Shown here piece by piece: positions 31,916-41,794 of a stretch of DNA of 64,000 nucleotides. Within the stretch, counting starts at the first letter, position 1. Each line of letters opens with the position of its first letter. Below the pieces are notes generated by a model that saw nothing but the letters and a program-made list of their open reading frames with translations, was not told the origin of the DNA and did not search any database. The translations under genes were made by a program, and so were the position numbers. Origin of the DNA: Caballeronia glebae (GTDB lineage: Bacteria > Pseudomonadota > Gammaproteobacteria > Burkholderiales > Burkholderiaceae); assembly GCF_001545035.1 (NCBI RefSeq), contig NZ_FCOJ02000001.1, positions 291,091 through 355,090 of the forward strand, in the 5' to 3' direction.

Positions 31916-33241
31916 ATGGACAAAGCCACCCGGATCGATCTCTTCAGCATGCGCAGCGCGCCGATGCGCGCCTTCCATCTCACGTGGATGGCGTTCTTCG
32001 TGTGCTTCTTCGCGTGGTTCGCATGCGCGCCGCTGATGCCGCTCATCAAACGTGAATACGGCCTCACGGCGGATCAGGTCGCGAACATCAACATCGCGGC
32101 CGTGGCCGTGACGATTCTGGTGCGCCTCGTCGTCGGACCGATGTGCGATCGCTTCGGCCCGCGCAAGGTGTATAGCGCGCTGCTGCTCGCCGGTTCGCTA
32201 CCCGTGCTCGGCGCGGCGTTCTCGACGGGCTACGACAGCTTCCTGTGGTGCCGTCTCGCGATCGGCGCGATTGGCGCAAGCTTCGTCATCACGCAGTACC
32301 ACACGTCGGTGATGTTCGCGCCGAACGTCGTCGGCACCGCGAACGCGACGACGGCCGGCTGGGGCAACGCGGGCGCGGGCGCCGCGCAGGCGATCATTCC
32401 GCTCTTCGTCGCGGCCGCGATCGCGCTCGGCACGGGCGAGGCATCGGCATGGCGCGTCGCGCTGATCGTGCCGGGCATCGCAATGCCGGTGATGGCCTTC
32501 TTCTACTGGCGCTATACGCAGGACTGCCCGCAAGGCGATTTCGCGACGCTGCGCCGCGCGGGTATCGCGATCGACGGCGGCAAGAAGGGCGGCTGGCAGA
32601 GCTTCGTGACCGCATGCTCGAACTATCGCGTGTGGATGCTGTTCGTCACCTACGGCGCGTGCTTCGGCGTCGAAGTGTTCATCCACAACATCGCGGCGAT
32701 CTACTACGTCGATCACTTCGGGCTCTCCCTCGCGCAAGCAGGCTTGGCCGCCGGCAGCTTCGGCCTGCTCGCGCTGTTCGCCCGCGCGCTCGGCGGCTGG
32801 CTCTCGGACAAGGCTGCCGTGAAGAAAGGCCTCGATATCCGCGCGACGTTGTTGTTCGCGCTGATCGCGGGCGAAGGCGTCGGCCTCTATGCGTTTGCGC
32901 ATGCGCCGAGCGTCGTGCTCGCCATCGTCGCGATGCTCACATTCGGCCTCTTCACGCACATGGCGTGCGGCGCGACCTACGCGCTCGTGCCGTTCATCGA
33001 TCGCCGCGCGCTCGGCGGCGTGGCTGGCGTGATCGGCGCGGGCGGCAATGTGGGCGCGGTCGCGGCGGGCTTCCTGATGAAGGGCCTCGGCAACGCGCAG
33101 GCAACGCTCTCGATGCTCGGCGTGATCGTCGCGACCACGGCGCTGTGCGCGCTCGCCGTGCGCTTTTCCCCCGAACACAAGGCGCGCGAAGCGGCACTGC
33201 GTGAAAGCGCGCTCGCGGCCAATAACGTCATTGCAAACTGA
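31916..33241 (+). CDS. Nitrate/nitrite transporter, NNP-type MFS
   Basis: 441 residues, about twelve membrane helices. Contains the NNP-family patterns FFAWFACAPLMPLIKREYGL, a GPMCDRFGPRK loop and glycine-rich NATTAGWGNAGAGAAQAI and GGVAGVIGAGGNVGAV signatures that line the nitrate path. It imports nitrate for assimilation. First gene of an operon with nirB, nirD, the electron-transfer protein and the reductase. GGAAAG precedes the ATG at 31916. Expression is gated by the leader described above. Confidence 0.93.
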   Translation: MDKATRIDLFSMRSAPMRAFHLTWMAFFVCFFAWFACAPLMPLIKREYGLTADQVANINIAAVAVTILVRLVVGPMCDRFGPRKVYSALLLAGSLPVLGAAFSTGYDSFLWCRLAIGAIGASFVITQYHTSVMFAPNVVGTANATTAGWGNAGAGAAQAIIPLFVAAAIALGTGEASAWRVALIVPGIAMPVMAFFYWRYTQDCPQGDFATLRRAGIAIDGGKKGGWQSFVTACSNYRVWMLFVTYGACFGVEVFIHNIAAIYYVDHFGLSLAQAGLAAGSFGLLALFARALGGWLSDKAAVKKGLDIRATLLFALIAGEGVGLYAFAHAPSVVLAIVAMLTFGLFTHMACGATYALVPFIDRRALGGVAGVIGAGGNVGAVAAGFLMKGLGNAQATLSMLGVIVATTALCALAVRFSPEHKAREAALRESALAANNVIAN

Positions 33242-33253
33242 GAAGGCCCCGTC

Positions 33254-35794
33254 ATGAAAATCGTCGTCATCGGCCACGGCATGGTCGGCCACAAGTTCCT
33301 CGAATGTCTCGCCGAGAGCGGCGATGAAGCGCTCGACGTGACGGTTCTGTGCGAAGAGCCGCGCGCCGCGTATGACCGCGTGCATCTGACCGAATTCTTC
33401 ACGGGCAAGAGCGCGGATGATCTTTCGCTCGTCGAGGAAGGCTTTTTCGAGCGCTCGGGCTATGCGTTGAAGCTCAACGCGCGCGCGGTCGCCATCGATC
33501 GTGCAGCGCGCACGGTGACGGCTTCGACGGGTGAAGTGCTCGCGTACGACAAGCTCGTGCTCGCGACGGGCTCGTACCCGTTCGTGCCGCCCGTCGATGG
33601 CCGCGATCGCGACGGCTGCTTCGTGTATCGCACGATCGAGGATCTCGAAGCGATGCAGGCATGCGGCGCGCGCTCGAAGACGGGCACGGTGGTCGGCGGC
33701 GGGTTGCTCGGTCTCGAAGCGGCGAAGGCGCTGCGCGACATGGGGCTGGAAACGCACGTGATCGAATTCGCGCCGCGTCTGATGGCCGTGCAAGTCGACG
33801 ATGGCGGCGCACGCGTACTGCGCGCGAAGATCGAGGCGCTCGGCGTCACGGTTCATACCGGCAAGAACACGCTCGCGATCGTGGATGGCGAAGGCGCGCT
33901 CAACCGCATGAATTTCGCCGATGAAACGCATCTCGACACCGACATGATCGTGTTCTCCGCGGGCATTCGTCCGCGCGACGACATCGCGCGCGCAGCGGGT
34001 CTCGATATCGGCGCGCGCGGCGGCATCGTGATCGACGACGCGTGCCGCACGAGCGATGAAGCGATCTACGCCATCGGCGAATGCGCGTTGTGGAAGGGCC
34101 AGTTGTTCGGCCTCGTCGCGCCGGGTTACGACATGGCGCGCATCGTCGCGAAACAGATCGTCGGCGAGGATGCGGCGTTCGCGGGCGCGGACATGAGCAC
34201 GAAGCTCAAGCTGATGGGCGTGGACGTCGCGAGCATCGGCGACGCGCACGGCAAGACGCCGGGTGCTCGCACGTATCAGTACAGCGACGAGCGCAAGCAG
34301 GTCTACAAGAAGATTGTCGTGTCCGACTGCGGCAAGTTCCTGCTGGGCGGCGTGATGGTCGGCGATGCAGCCGAATACGGCACGCTGCTGCAAATGATGT
34401 TGAACCGGATCGAGTTGCCCGAAGCGCCCGAATTCCTGATCCTGCCATCGAGCGATGGAAAGGCAAAGCCCGCGCTCGGCGTCGAAGCCTTGCCCGATGG
34501 CGCGCAAATCTGCTCGTGCAACAACGTAAGCAAGGCGGAGATCTGCGCGGCCGTCTGCGCGGGCGCGACCAGCATCGGCGCGATCAAGTCGTCGTGCAAG
34601 GCGGGCGCGTCGTGCGGCGGCTGCGTGCCGCTCGTCACGCAAGTGATGAAGTCGGAGATGAAGCGGCAAGGTCTCGCGGTGAACAATCATCTGTGCGAGC
34701 ACTTTCCGTATTCGCGTCAGGAGCTTTATCACATCGCGCGCGTGGAAGGACATCGCACGTTCGGCGCGCTGCTCGCGAAGCACGGCAAGGGACGCGGCTG
34801 CGATATCTGCAAGCCCGCGGTCGCGAGCATTCTTGCGTCGTGCTGGAATGAATTCGTGCTGAAGAAGGAGCACGCGAGCCTGCAGGATTCGAACGATTAC
34901 TACCTCGCGAACATTCAGCGCGACGGCACGTATAGCGTCGTGCCGCGCATGGCCGGCGGCGAAGTGACGCCCGACGGTCTGATCGCCGTCGGTCAGGTCG
35001 CGAAGAAGTACGGCCTCTATACGAAGATCACGGGCGGCCAGCGCGTAGACATGTTCGGCGCGCGCGTCGAACAATTGCCGTTCATCTGGGAAGAGCTCAT
35101 CGCGGCGGGCTTCGAGTCGGGTCACGCGTATGGCAAGGCGCTGCGCACCGTGAAATCGTGCGTCGGCTCGACGTGGTGCCGTTACGGCGTCGGCGATTCG
35201 GTGGGTCTCGCGATCGAGCTGGAGAACCGCTACAAGGGTCTGCGCACGCCGCACAAGATCAAGTTCGGCGTGTCGGGCTGCACCCGCGAATGCGCCGAAG
35301 CGCAAGGCAAGGACGTCGGCGTGATCGCGACGGAGAACGGCTGGAACCTCTACGTTTGCGGCAACGGCGGCATGAAGCCGCGTCACGCCGAACTCATCGC
35401 GTCCGATCTCGATCACGACACGCTCGTGCGTTACATCGACCGCTTCCTCATGTTCTACGTGCGCACGGCGGATCGCCTGCAACGCACGAGCGTTTGGCGC
35501 GACAACCTCGAAGGCGGCCTCGACTATCTGATCGACGTCGTCATCGGCGACAAGCTCGATATCGCCGCCGAGCTCGAAGCGGAGATGCAGCTCGTGGTCG
35601 ATACCTACGAAGACGAATGGAAGAAGGCCGTCACCGATCCGCATACACGCCGCCGCTTCCGTCACTTCGTCAACAGCGAACAGGGCGATGCGAACGTGAC
35701 CTTCGTCGAGGAGCGCGGCCAGATTCGCCCCGCGACGCTCGAAGAGCGCAAGTCGAAGCTTACCGATATTCCCGTCGTTGTCGAAACCGTCTGA
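33254..35794 (+). CDS. nirB: Assimilatory nitrite reductase large subunit
   Basis: 846 residues: FAD/NAD(P)-binding domains (VIGHGMVGHKFLE; GGGLLGLEAAKAL), a BFD-type [2Fe-2S] region (CSCNNVSKAEICAAV ... SCKAGASCGGCVP), the ferredoxin-like halves and the siroheme/[4Fe-4S] cysteines Cys636 and Cys642 (CVGSTWC) with Cys676 and Cys680 (CTREC). It reduces nitrite to ammonium with NAD(P)H. Starts 12 bases after the transporter gene. Confidence 0.95.
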   Translation: MKIVVIGHGMVGHKFLECLAESGDEALDVTVLCEEPRAAYDRVHLTEFFTGKSADDLSLVEEGFFERSGYALKLNARAVAIDRAARTVTASTGEVLAYDKLVLATGSYPFVPPVDGRDRDGCFVYRTIEDLEAMQACGARSKTGTVVGGGLLGLEAAKALRDMGLETHVIEFAPRLMAVQVDDGGARVLRAKIEALGVTVHTGKNTLAIVDGEGALNRMNFADETHLDTDMIVFSAGIRPRDDIARAAGLDIGARGGIVIDDACRTSDEAIYAIGECALWKGQLFGLVAPGYDMARIVAKQIVGEDAAFAGADMSTKLKLMGVDVASIGDAHGKTPGARTYQYSDERKQVYKKIVVSDCGKFLLGGVMVGDAAEYGTLLQMMLNRIELPEAPEFLILPSSDGKAKPALGVEALPDGAQICSCNNVSKAEICAAVCAGATSIGAIKSSCKAGASCGGCVPLVTQVMKSEMKRQGLAVNNHLCEHFPYSRQELYHIARVEGHRTFGALLAKHGKGRGCDICKPAVASILASCWNEFVLKKEHASLQDSNDYYLANIQRDGTYSVVPRMAGGEVTPDGLIAVGQVAKKYGLYTKITGGQRVDMFGARVEQLPFIWEELIAAGFESGHAYGKALRTVKSCVGSTWCRYGVGDSVGLAIELENRYKGLRTPHKIKFGVSGCTRECAEAQGKDVGVIATENGWNLYVCGNGGMKPRHAELIASDLDHDTLVRYIDRFLMFYVRTADRLQRTSVWRDNLEGGLDYLIDVVIGDKLDIAAELEAEMQLVVDTYEDEWKKAVTDPHTRRRFRHFVNSEQGDANVTFVEERGQIRPATLEERKSKLTDIPVVVETV

Positions 35795-35829
35795 CTCATT
35801 GACTCATCGCACACACCAAGGAGCGCATC

Positions 35830-36174
35830 ATGAACGACCGCATCGAACAGGACTGGACCGCCGTTTGTGAACTCGATGACATCGTGCCGGATACGGGCGT
35901 CTGCGCCCTTGTGAAGGGCGCGCAAGTCGCGGTGTTTCATCTCGCGGGCGAAGACGCGGCCGTGTATGCGATCGACAACTACGATCCGCATTCGCAGGCG
36001 GCCGTGCTGTCGCGCGGCATCGTGGGAAGTCTGGGCGAGCGCGTGGTCGTGGCATCGCCGATCTACAAGCAGCATTTCGATCTGCGCACGGGCGAATGCC
36101 TTGAAACGCCGGAGCTTTCGGTGAGCGCGTATCGCGTGAAGGTCGCGGGCGGCAAGGTGTGGATCGCGGCATGA
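35830..36174 (+). CDS. nirD: Nitrite reductase small subunit
   Basis: 114 residues with the Rieske-like fold lacking the iron-binding Cys/His, as is normal for NirD (VCELDDIVPDTGVCALVKG, AVYAIDNYDPHSQA, YKQHFDLRTGECLE). It is needed for NirB activity. GGAG-type site upstream; its stop overlaps the next gene's start (ATGA). Confidence 0.93.
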   Translation: MNDRIEQDWTAVCELDDIVPDTGVCALVKGAQVAVFHLAGEDAAVYAIDNYDPHSQAAVLSRGIVGSLGERVVVASPIYKQHFDLRTGECLETPELSVSAYRVKVAGGKVWIAA

Positions 36175-37430
36175 AAACAGAATATGCGGTTGCGGGCATG
36201 GCTTCGTTGAAGCACGTCGCGTCGCGCCAGCGGCTCGTGGTCATCGGCAACGGCATGGCCGGCATGCGCACCGTCGAAGAGCTGCTGAAGATCGCGCCCG
36301 ATCTGTACGACATCACGGTGTTCGGCGCCGAGCCGTATGGCAACTACAACCGCATTCTGTTGTCGCCGGTGCTCGCGGGCGAGAAGAGCGTCGACGACAT
36401 CATTCTCAACACGCGCGAATGGTACGACGCGAACGGCATCGCGCTGCATGCGGGCGATGCCGTGATCGAGATCGATCGCGCGCGGCGCATCGTGCGCTCG
36501 GAGAAGGGCGTGGAGGCGCGCTACGACCGTCTGTTGATCGCGACCGGCTCGAAGCCTTTCATCATTCCGGTGCCGGGCTGCGATCTTCCCGGCGTGATCG
36601 CGTTTCGCGATATCCAGGATGTCGCGACGATGCTGGACGCGGCGCGCGATCATCGGCATGCGGTGATCATCGGCGGCGGCTTGCTCGGGCTCGAAGCGGC
36701 CAACGGCTTGCAGCGGCAGGGCATGTCGGTGACGGTCGTGCATTCGAGCGAAAGCCTGATGGATCGTCAACTCGACGCCACCGCATCGGCGTTGCTCAAG
36801 CGTTCGCTCGAAGCCAAAGGCCTCAACTTCGCGATGGCCGCGCAGACCGCCGAGATCGTCGGCGCCGACCGCGTGCGCGCCGTGCGTTTCGCGGACGGCA
36901 CGCAGATCGACGCGGACCTCGTTGTGATGACGGCGGGCGTGCGCCCCAACATCGCGCTCGCAAAAGACGCGGGCCTGCATTGCGAGCGCGCGATCGTCGT
37001 TGACGACACGTTGCAGACCTTCGATCCGCGCGTCTATGCGGTGGGCGAATGCGTGCAGCATCGCTCGGCGACGTTCGGACTCGTCGCGCCGATCTGGGAT
37101 CAGGCGCGCGTCGCGGGCGCGCATCTCGCGGGCGCGGGGCATCGCCGTTATGTGCAGCGCGCGACCGCGACGAAGCTCAAGGTGACGGGCGTCGATCTGT
37201 ATTCGGCGGGCGATTTCATCGGCGGCGGCGACAGCGAGGATCTCGTGCTGCGCGATCCGCGCCGTGGCGTCTACAAGCGTCTCGTGTTGCAGGCGGGACG
37301 TGTTATCGGCGCGGTGCTGTATGGCGACGTGAAGGACGGCGGCTGGTACTTCGATCTGATTCAGAGCCGCGCGGACATATCGCATTTGCGCGGCAAGCTT
37401 CTCTTCGGCAAGACGCTTTGCGAAGCCTGA
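36171..37430 (+). CDS. NasB-like FAD/NAD(P) electron-transfer protein of nitrate reductase
   Basis: 419 residues, homologous to the N-terminal half of NirB: VVIGNGMAGMRTVEELL, the NYNRILLSPVLAG segment, NAD(P)-binding IIGGGLLGLEAANGL and ATKLKVTGVDLYSAGDF. It lacks iron-sulfur and siroheme parts. It should pass electrons from NAD(P)H to the downstream nitrate reductase. Starts inside the nirD stop, so expression is coupled. Confidence 0.88.
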   Translation: MKTEYAVAGMASLKHVASRQRLVVIGNGMAGMRTVEELLKIAPDLYDITVFGAEPYGNYNRILLSPVLAGEKSVDDIILNTREWYDANGIALHAGDAVIEIDRARRIVRSEKGVEARYDRLLIATGSKPFIIPVPGCDLPGVIAFRDIQDVATMLDAARDHRHAVIIGGGLLGLEAANGLQRQGMSVTVVHSSESLMDRQLDATASALLKRSLEAKGLNFAMAAQTAEIVGADRVRAVRFADGTQIDADLVVMTAGVRPNIALAKDAGLHCERAIVVDDTLQTFDPRVYAVGECVQHRSATFGLVAPIWDQARVAGAHLAGAGHRRYVQRATATKLKVTGVDLYSAGDFIGGGDSEDLVLRDPRRGVYKRLVLQAGRVIGAVLYGDVKDGGWYFDLIQSRADISHLRGKLLFGKTLCEA

Positions 37431-37452
37431 GACAAAGCCAAGGACATTGAAC

Positions 37453-40188
37453 GTGAGCATGCCCATCATCCCGATTCAACCTGCTACCGTCAAAACAACA
37501 TGCCCGTATTGCGGCGTCGGTTGTGGTGTGAACGCGTCGCCGAAGAGCGCGACCGAAGTGTCGATCGCCGGTGATGAAACGCATCCGTCGAATTTCGGCC
37601 GTCTGTGCGTGAAGGGGTCGGCGCTCGGCGAAACAGTGGGGCTCGAAGGGCGCCTGCTCAATCCGAAACTGCGCGATCGCGGCACGGGCGCGTTCACCGA
37701 CGCATCGTGGGCGGACGCGATCGGCACGGTTGCGAGTGGCTTCTCGCGGATCATCGCGGAGCACGGTGCGGACGCGGTCGCGTTCTATGTGTCGGGGCAG
37801 TTGCTCACCGAGGACTACTACGTCGCCAACAAACTGATGAAGGGCTACATCGGCAGCGCGAACATCGATACGAACTCGCGGCTATGCATGTCGTCGTCGG
37901 TGGCGGGGCACAAGCGCGCGTTCGGCGAAGACCTCGTCCCGATGAGTTACGAGGACCTCGAACTCGCGGACCTCGTCGTGCTGGTCGGCTCGAATACGGC
38001 ATGGTGTCATCCGATTCTCTTTCAGCGCATCGTGAAGATGAAGGAGACGCGCCCGGAGATCAAGATCGTCGTCATCGATCCGCGTTATACCGCGACCTGC
38101 GAGATGGCCGATCTGCATTTGCCGCTCAAGCCCGGCAGCGATGTGCCGCTGTTCAACGGCCTGCTCGCGTTTCTCGCGGAGCACGGCGCAATCGACGCGC
38201 CTTTCGTCGATGCCCATACCAACGGTTGCGATGAAGCGCTCGCCGCGGCAGGATTGTCGGATCTCGCGCAGACCGCGAGGGATTGCAAGCTGGATCAACA
38301 CGACCTGATGGAGTTTTATCGCCTGTTCGCGCGCACGGATCGCGTGGTGACGGTCTACTCGCAAGGCGTGAATCAGTCGAGCGCGGGCACGGACAAGGTG
38401 AACAGCATCATCAACTGCCATCTCGTGACGGGGCGCATCGGCAAGCCGGGCATGGGACCGTTTTCCTTCACCGGCCAGCCCAACGCGATGGGCGGACGCG
38501 AAGTGGGCGGCCTCGCGAATACGCTCGCCGCGCATCTGGAATTCGGCGATCCGCTGCATGGCGAGATCGTGCAAACGTTCTGGAACTCGCCCGCGATTGC
38601 CGAGCGTGCCGGATTGAAGGCCGTGGAATTGTTCGACGCCATCGAAGCGGGACGCGTGAAAGCCGTGTGGGTGATGGGCACGAATCCGGTCGTGAGCCTT
38701 CCCGATGGCGATCGCGTGAAGCGGGCGCTCGACAAGTGCGAACTCGTGGTCGCGTCCGACATCGTCGTGAAGACGGATACCAACGCGTTCGCCGACGTGC
38801 TGCTGCCCGCGCTCGGCTGGGGCGAGAAGGACGGCACCGTGACGAACTCGGAGCGGCGCATCTCGCGGCAACGTGCGTTTATTCCGGCGCCGGGCAAGGC
38901 GCGCGCGGACTGGCTCATCGTCTGCGATGTCGCGCGGCGCATGGGCTTCGAAGGCTTCGATTTCGCGGGTCCGCATGAGATCTTCGACGAGCACGCGCGC
39001 TTGAGCGCTTACCGCAACGATGCATCGACGGGCGTGCATCGCGCGTTTCATATCGGCGGGCTGGTCGGACTCGATCGCGCGAAGTACGACGCGTTGCAGC
39101 CGGTGCAATGGCCGTTGACTGCATCGGCGCAAGCGGGCACGGCGAGGCTTTTCGAAGACCACCGCTTCAGTCATCGCGATGGCCGCGCGCGCTTCGTCGC
39201 CACCATTGCGCGTGCCCCGGTCAACGCGCCCGACGACGACTATCCGCTCGTGCTGAACACGGGCCGCGTGCGCGACCAATGGCACACGATGACACGCACG
39301 GGCCGCTCCGCGAAGCTCGCCGGACACATCAGCGAATCGTTCATCGACATGCATCCGCAAGACGCGCTCGCATGCGGCGTGCGCGAGGGCGAACTCGCGC
39401 GCGTGTCGAGCCGCTGGGGTTCGATGATCGCGCGCGTGCAGCACGGCGGCGGCATGCCGCGCGGCAGCGTGTTCGTGCCGATTCACTGGAACGATCAGGT
39501 CGCCTCCGATGCGCGTGTCGGCGCGGTGGTGAATCCCGTCGTCGATCCGGTTTCGGGTGAGCCGGAGTTCAAGCACACGCCCGTTGCAATCGAGAAATTT
39601 CACGTCACGTGGCATGGCTTTTCGCTCTCTCGCGCCGCGCCCGATCTCGACGGCGTCACGCACTGGACGCGCGTGCATGGCGAGCGCTTCGTCCGCTACG
39701 AAATGGCGGGCCGCAATCGTTTCGATGCATCGCACGGCGATCATCACGACTGGGCGCGCGCGCTCTTTCACATCGACGATCGACATGCGGACTGGATCGA
39801 ATACGAAGACAAGAGCGCCGGTGTGTATCGCGCGGCGCATGTGGTGGATGAGCGCATCGAGAGTTGCGTGTTCATCTCGGAGCGGCCCGATCTGCCGGCG
39901 CGCGCATGGCTCGCGACGCTCTTCGAAAAGGACCGGCTGGAGGACGAAGACCGCGCGAGCCTTCTGCTCGGCCAGCCGATAGGCAAGGGCGAGGACACGG
40001 GGCCGACGGTGTGTTCGTGCTTCGGCGTCGGACGCAACACGATCTGCAATGCGATTCGCGAGAAGGGATTGAAAACCGCCGCGGAAATAACGTCGTGTGT
40101 GAAGGCGGGCGGCAACTGCGGATCGTGCGTGCCGGAGCTGAAGAAGCTCATCGTCGAAACGGAAATGGCGCGCCTTTCCACGGTCTGA
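37453..40188 (+). CDS. nasA: Assimilatory nitrate reductase catalytic subunit (Mo-bisPGD)
   Basis: About 911 residues. N-terminal [4Fe-4S] motif CPYCGVGCGV (from Cys17), molybdopterin domains (GQLLTEDYYVANKLMKG, NTNSRLCMSSSVAGHKRAFG, VSLPDGD, NTGRVRDQWHTMTRTG) and a C-terminal BFD-like [2Fe-2S] domain (CSCFGVGRNTI ... GGNCGSCVPEL). It reduces nitrate to nitrite in the cytoplasm. GTG 37453 after AAGGA is chosen; TTG 37447 and ATG 37459 are alternatives. The symbol is family-based, since naming varies (nasA, nasC, narB). Confidence 0.93.
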   Translation: MSMPIIPIQPATVKTTCPYCGVGCGVNASPKSATEVSIAGDETHPSNFGRLCVKGSALGETVGLEGRLLNPKLRDRGTGAFTDASWADAIGTVASGFSRIIAEHGADAVAFYVSGQLLTEDYYVANKLMKGYIGSANIDTNSRLCMSSSVAGHKRAFGEDLVPMSYEDLELADLVVLVGSNTAWCHPILFQRIVKMKETRPEIKIVVIDPRYTATCEMADLHLPLKPGSDVPLFNGLLAFLAEHGAIDAPFVDAHTNGCDEALAAAGLSDLAQTARDCKLDQHDLMEFYRLFARTDRVVTVYSQGVNQSSAGTDKVNSIINCHLVTGRIGKPGMGPFSFTGQPNAMGGREVGGLANTLAAHLEFGDPLHGEIVQTFWNSPAIAERAGLKAVELFDAIEAGRVKAVWVMGTNPVVSLPDGDRVKRALDKCELVVASDIVVKTDTNAFADVLLPALGWGEKDGTVTNSERRISRQRAFIPAPGKARADWLIVCDVARRMGFEGFDFAGPHEIFDEHARLSAYRNDASTGVHRAFHIGGLVGLDRAKYDALQPVQWPLTASAQAGTARLFEDHRFSHRDGRARFVATIARAPVNAPDDDYPLVLNTGRVRDQWHTMTRTGRSAKLAGHISESFIDMHPQDALACGVREGELARVSSRWGSMIARVQHGGGMPRGSVFVPIHWNDQVASDARVGAVVNPVVDPVSGEPEFKHTPVAIEKFHVTWHGFSLSRAAPDLDGVTHWTRVHGERFVRYEMAGRNRFDASHGDHHDWARALFHIDDRHADWIEYEDKSAGVYRAAHVVDERIESCVFISERPDLPARAWLATLFEKDRLEDEDRASLLLGQPIGKGEDTGPTVCSCFGVGRNTICNAIREKGLKTAAEITSCVKAGGNCGSCVPELKKLIVETEMARLSTV

Positions 40189-40212
40189 TTGCTGCGTGGC
40201 CTACCGCACGAA

Positions 40213-40233
40213 CGCGGGCGCATGTCGCCCGCG
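40213..40233 (+). terminator. Terminator of the nitrate operon
   Basis: CGCGGGCG, loop CATGT, CGCCCGCG (40213-40233), followed by GTTTGCGTTTTT, 25 bases after the reductase stop. Confidence 0.8.
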
Positions 40234-40828
40234 TTTGCGTTTTTCAGCCGTCCCACTATGCGCGCTCGTCCGTGAAAACCCGCGAAAACAGGGCGTTTCC
40301 GGGGTATTGGTATGCTCGAATGAGCGCTCGCCAACCAAAACCCTTACGATTTGTTACGACGTGAAATAGTGTGTTGGATTCCCCACGCTTTCCCCGATTC
40401 ATCTTCCGTACAGTCACCTCAAAACACAGGCACTAAACAAACAGACGCCTGAGAACAACACCAAAAGTAATACGGGGATTGCGATGAAGAACGCAAAACA
40501 AATGGGCCAGGCGCAAGGTCAGCGCGCCACGATCCGCTCGACGGAAGCCACGAGCCCGTCTCAACTCATCATCGGCATGCACGAACGACGGCTTCATTTG
40601 ATCGAAGCTCGCGACGTTCGCATCTCGCACCGACTCTGATCCGCTTAACCGCGCCGCAGGCGCGTCCTGTCTCGAACGCCCACTGATTTTCACGCTGCTT
40701 CATCGACGCGAAATTCAGCCATGCGCTTGACATAGGAATACTAAGCAAAAGAAGTTTGATTGTATCCGCTACATACCGGCGTCGATGTAGCTGGAATTGA
40801 CCGTGCGCCTAAACTTGGAGACCTCACC
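40234..40828. other. Long spacer before the low-complexity secreted proteins
   Basis: Nearly 600 bases. A few short open frames exist on both strands but none has a credible ribosome-binding site and composition together. A TTGACA hexamer at 40727-40732 could be the -35 box for the gene at 40829; no good -10 was found at the expected distance. Confidence 0.4.
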
Positions 40829-41179
40829 ATGCAACGCAAACTGATCGCAGCAGCAGCCGTCCTCTCCCTCGTTTCCGCAGCTGCTTTCGCAACGGGAACG
40901 AACTCCAGCTCGAGCTCGACCTCGGGCGGCACCACGAGCGCCGCCGTGTACGGCTTCGGCTCGTTCACCGCGACCAACGCAGGCGCCGCCAACGGCCACG
41001 CATCGTCGATCGCCGGCCAGGGCTTCGGCACGACGGGCAACGCGACCAACGCGACGACCAGCCACATCAACACGTCGTCGGTGGGCGGCAAGGGCTTCGG
41101 CGGCTCGACGGCAACGGGCGTCTCGGGCGCCGACGCTGCCGCGAATGCCTGGAGCAAGCTCGGCGGCGGCTGGCGCTAA
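40829..41179 (+). CDS. Secreted Ser/Thr/Asn/Gly-rich protein A, 116 aa
   Basis: Signal peptide MQRKLIAAAAVLSLVSAAAFA, then a low-complexity mature chain: a NSSSSSTSGGTTSA block, a TGNATNATTSHINTSS segment and the C-terminal tail GADAAANAWSKLGGGWR. No cysteine. No family recognised. The protein at 41303 is a close paralogue with the same layout and an identical tail. Such composition fits a surface, matrix or fibre-forming protein, but that is inference. GGAG precedes the ATG. Confidence 0.75.
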   Translation: MQRKLIAAAAVLSLVSAAAFATGTNSSSSSTSGGTTSAAVYGFGSFTATNAGAANGHASSIAGQGFGTTGNATNATTSHINTSSVGGKGFGGSTATGVSGADAAANAWSKLGGGWR

Positions 41180-41302
41180 GCACGCGGCGACGGACGGCGA
41201 ACTTCGCCGCAACGGGGTTCGCTTTCCCGCAACCGACGTGACCGCGGTTCGAATAACAAATTACGAAATCCAATCTTACCGACTCAATAAGGAATGCAAA
41301 TC

Positions 41303-41650
41303 ATGAAACGCAATCTGATCGCTGCAGCACTGCTCTCGTTCGTCTCCGTTGCCGCCATGGCCACGACCGCGAACTCCAGCTCGTCCTCGACCTCGGGCGG
41401 CACGACCTCCGCTTCGGTATCGGGCTTCGGCCGTTTCACGGCGACCGACCACGGCACGGCCAACGGCAACGCGCAATCGGTCGCAGGCGGCCTGTTCGGT
41501 GTGACCGGCAACGCGACCAACGCGACGACGAGCCACACCAACACGTCGAACGTGAGCGGCTTCGGTCACGGCAACGCGCAAGCGGGCGGCACCTCGGGCG
41601 CGGATGCAGCGGCCAATGCATGGAGCAAGCTGGGCGGCGGCTGGCGCTAA
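41303..41650 (+). CDS. Secreted Ser/Thr/Asn/Gly-rich protein B, 115 aa
   Basis: Paralogue of protein A by tandem duplication: signal peptide MKRNLIAAALLSFVSVAAMA, the NSSSSSTSGGTTSASV block, FTATDHGTANGNAQSV, TGNATNATTSHTNTSN and the same 17-residue C-terminus GADAAANAWSKLGGGWR. The middle differs, with glycine-rich GFGHGNAQAGG. ATG 41303 has AAGGA at a good distance; an ATG at 41294 is too close to it. Function unknown. Confidence 0.75.
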   Translation: MKRNLIAAALLSFVSVAAMATTANSSSSSTSGGTTSASVSGFGRFTATDHGTANGNAQSVAGGLFGVTGNATNATTSHTNTSNVSGFGHGNAQAGGTSGADAAANAWSKLGGGWR

Positions 41651-41794
41651 GCCGGTCTCCGACCCAAGGCAGGGGCGGTGTCGTGAAGAGCCACGCGCTC
41701 GCGGGATGCCGCCTTTGCCGAACTCATAAAAAAAATCCAAGTCGTCCGGGACCGTCATGCGCTGTGGCGCTCCCCTTTCTTCCGGAGAACCAAA

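Noticed and set aside
32198..35665. Long minus-strand frame across transporter and nirB
   Set aside because: Shadow of the nitrate transporter and nirB, both with full motif sets.
37882..39840. Long minus-strand frame across the nitrate reductase
   Set aside because: Antisense of a gene with intact iron-sulfur and molybdopterin motifs.
40433..40693. Minus-strand 86-codon frame in the spacer after the nitrate operon
   Set aside because: No ribosome-binding site, no recognisable domain and no supporting context.
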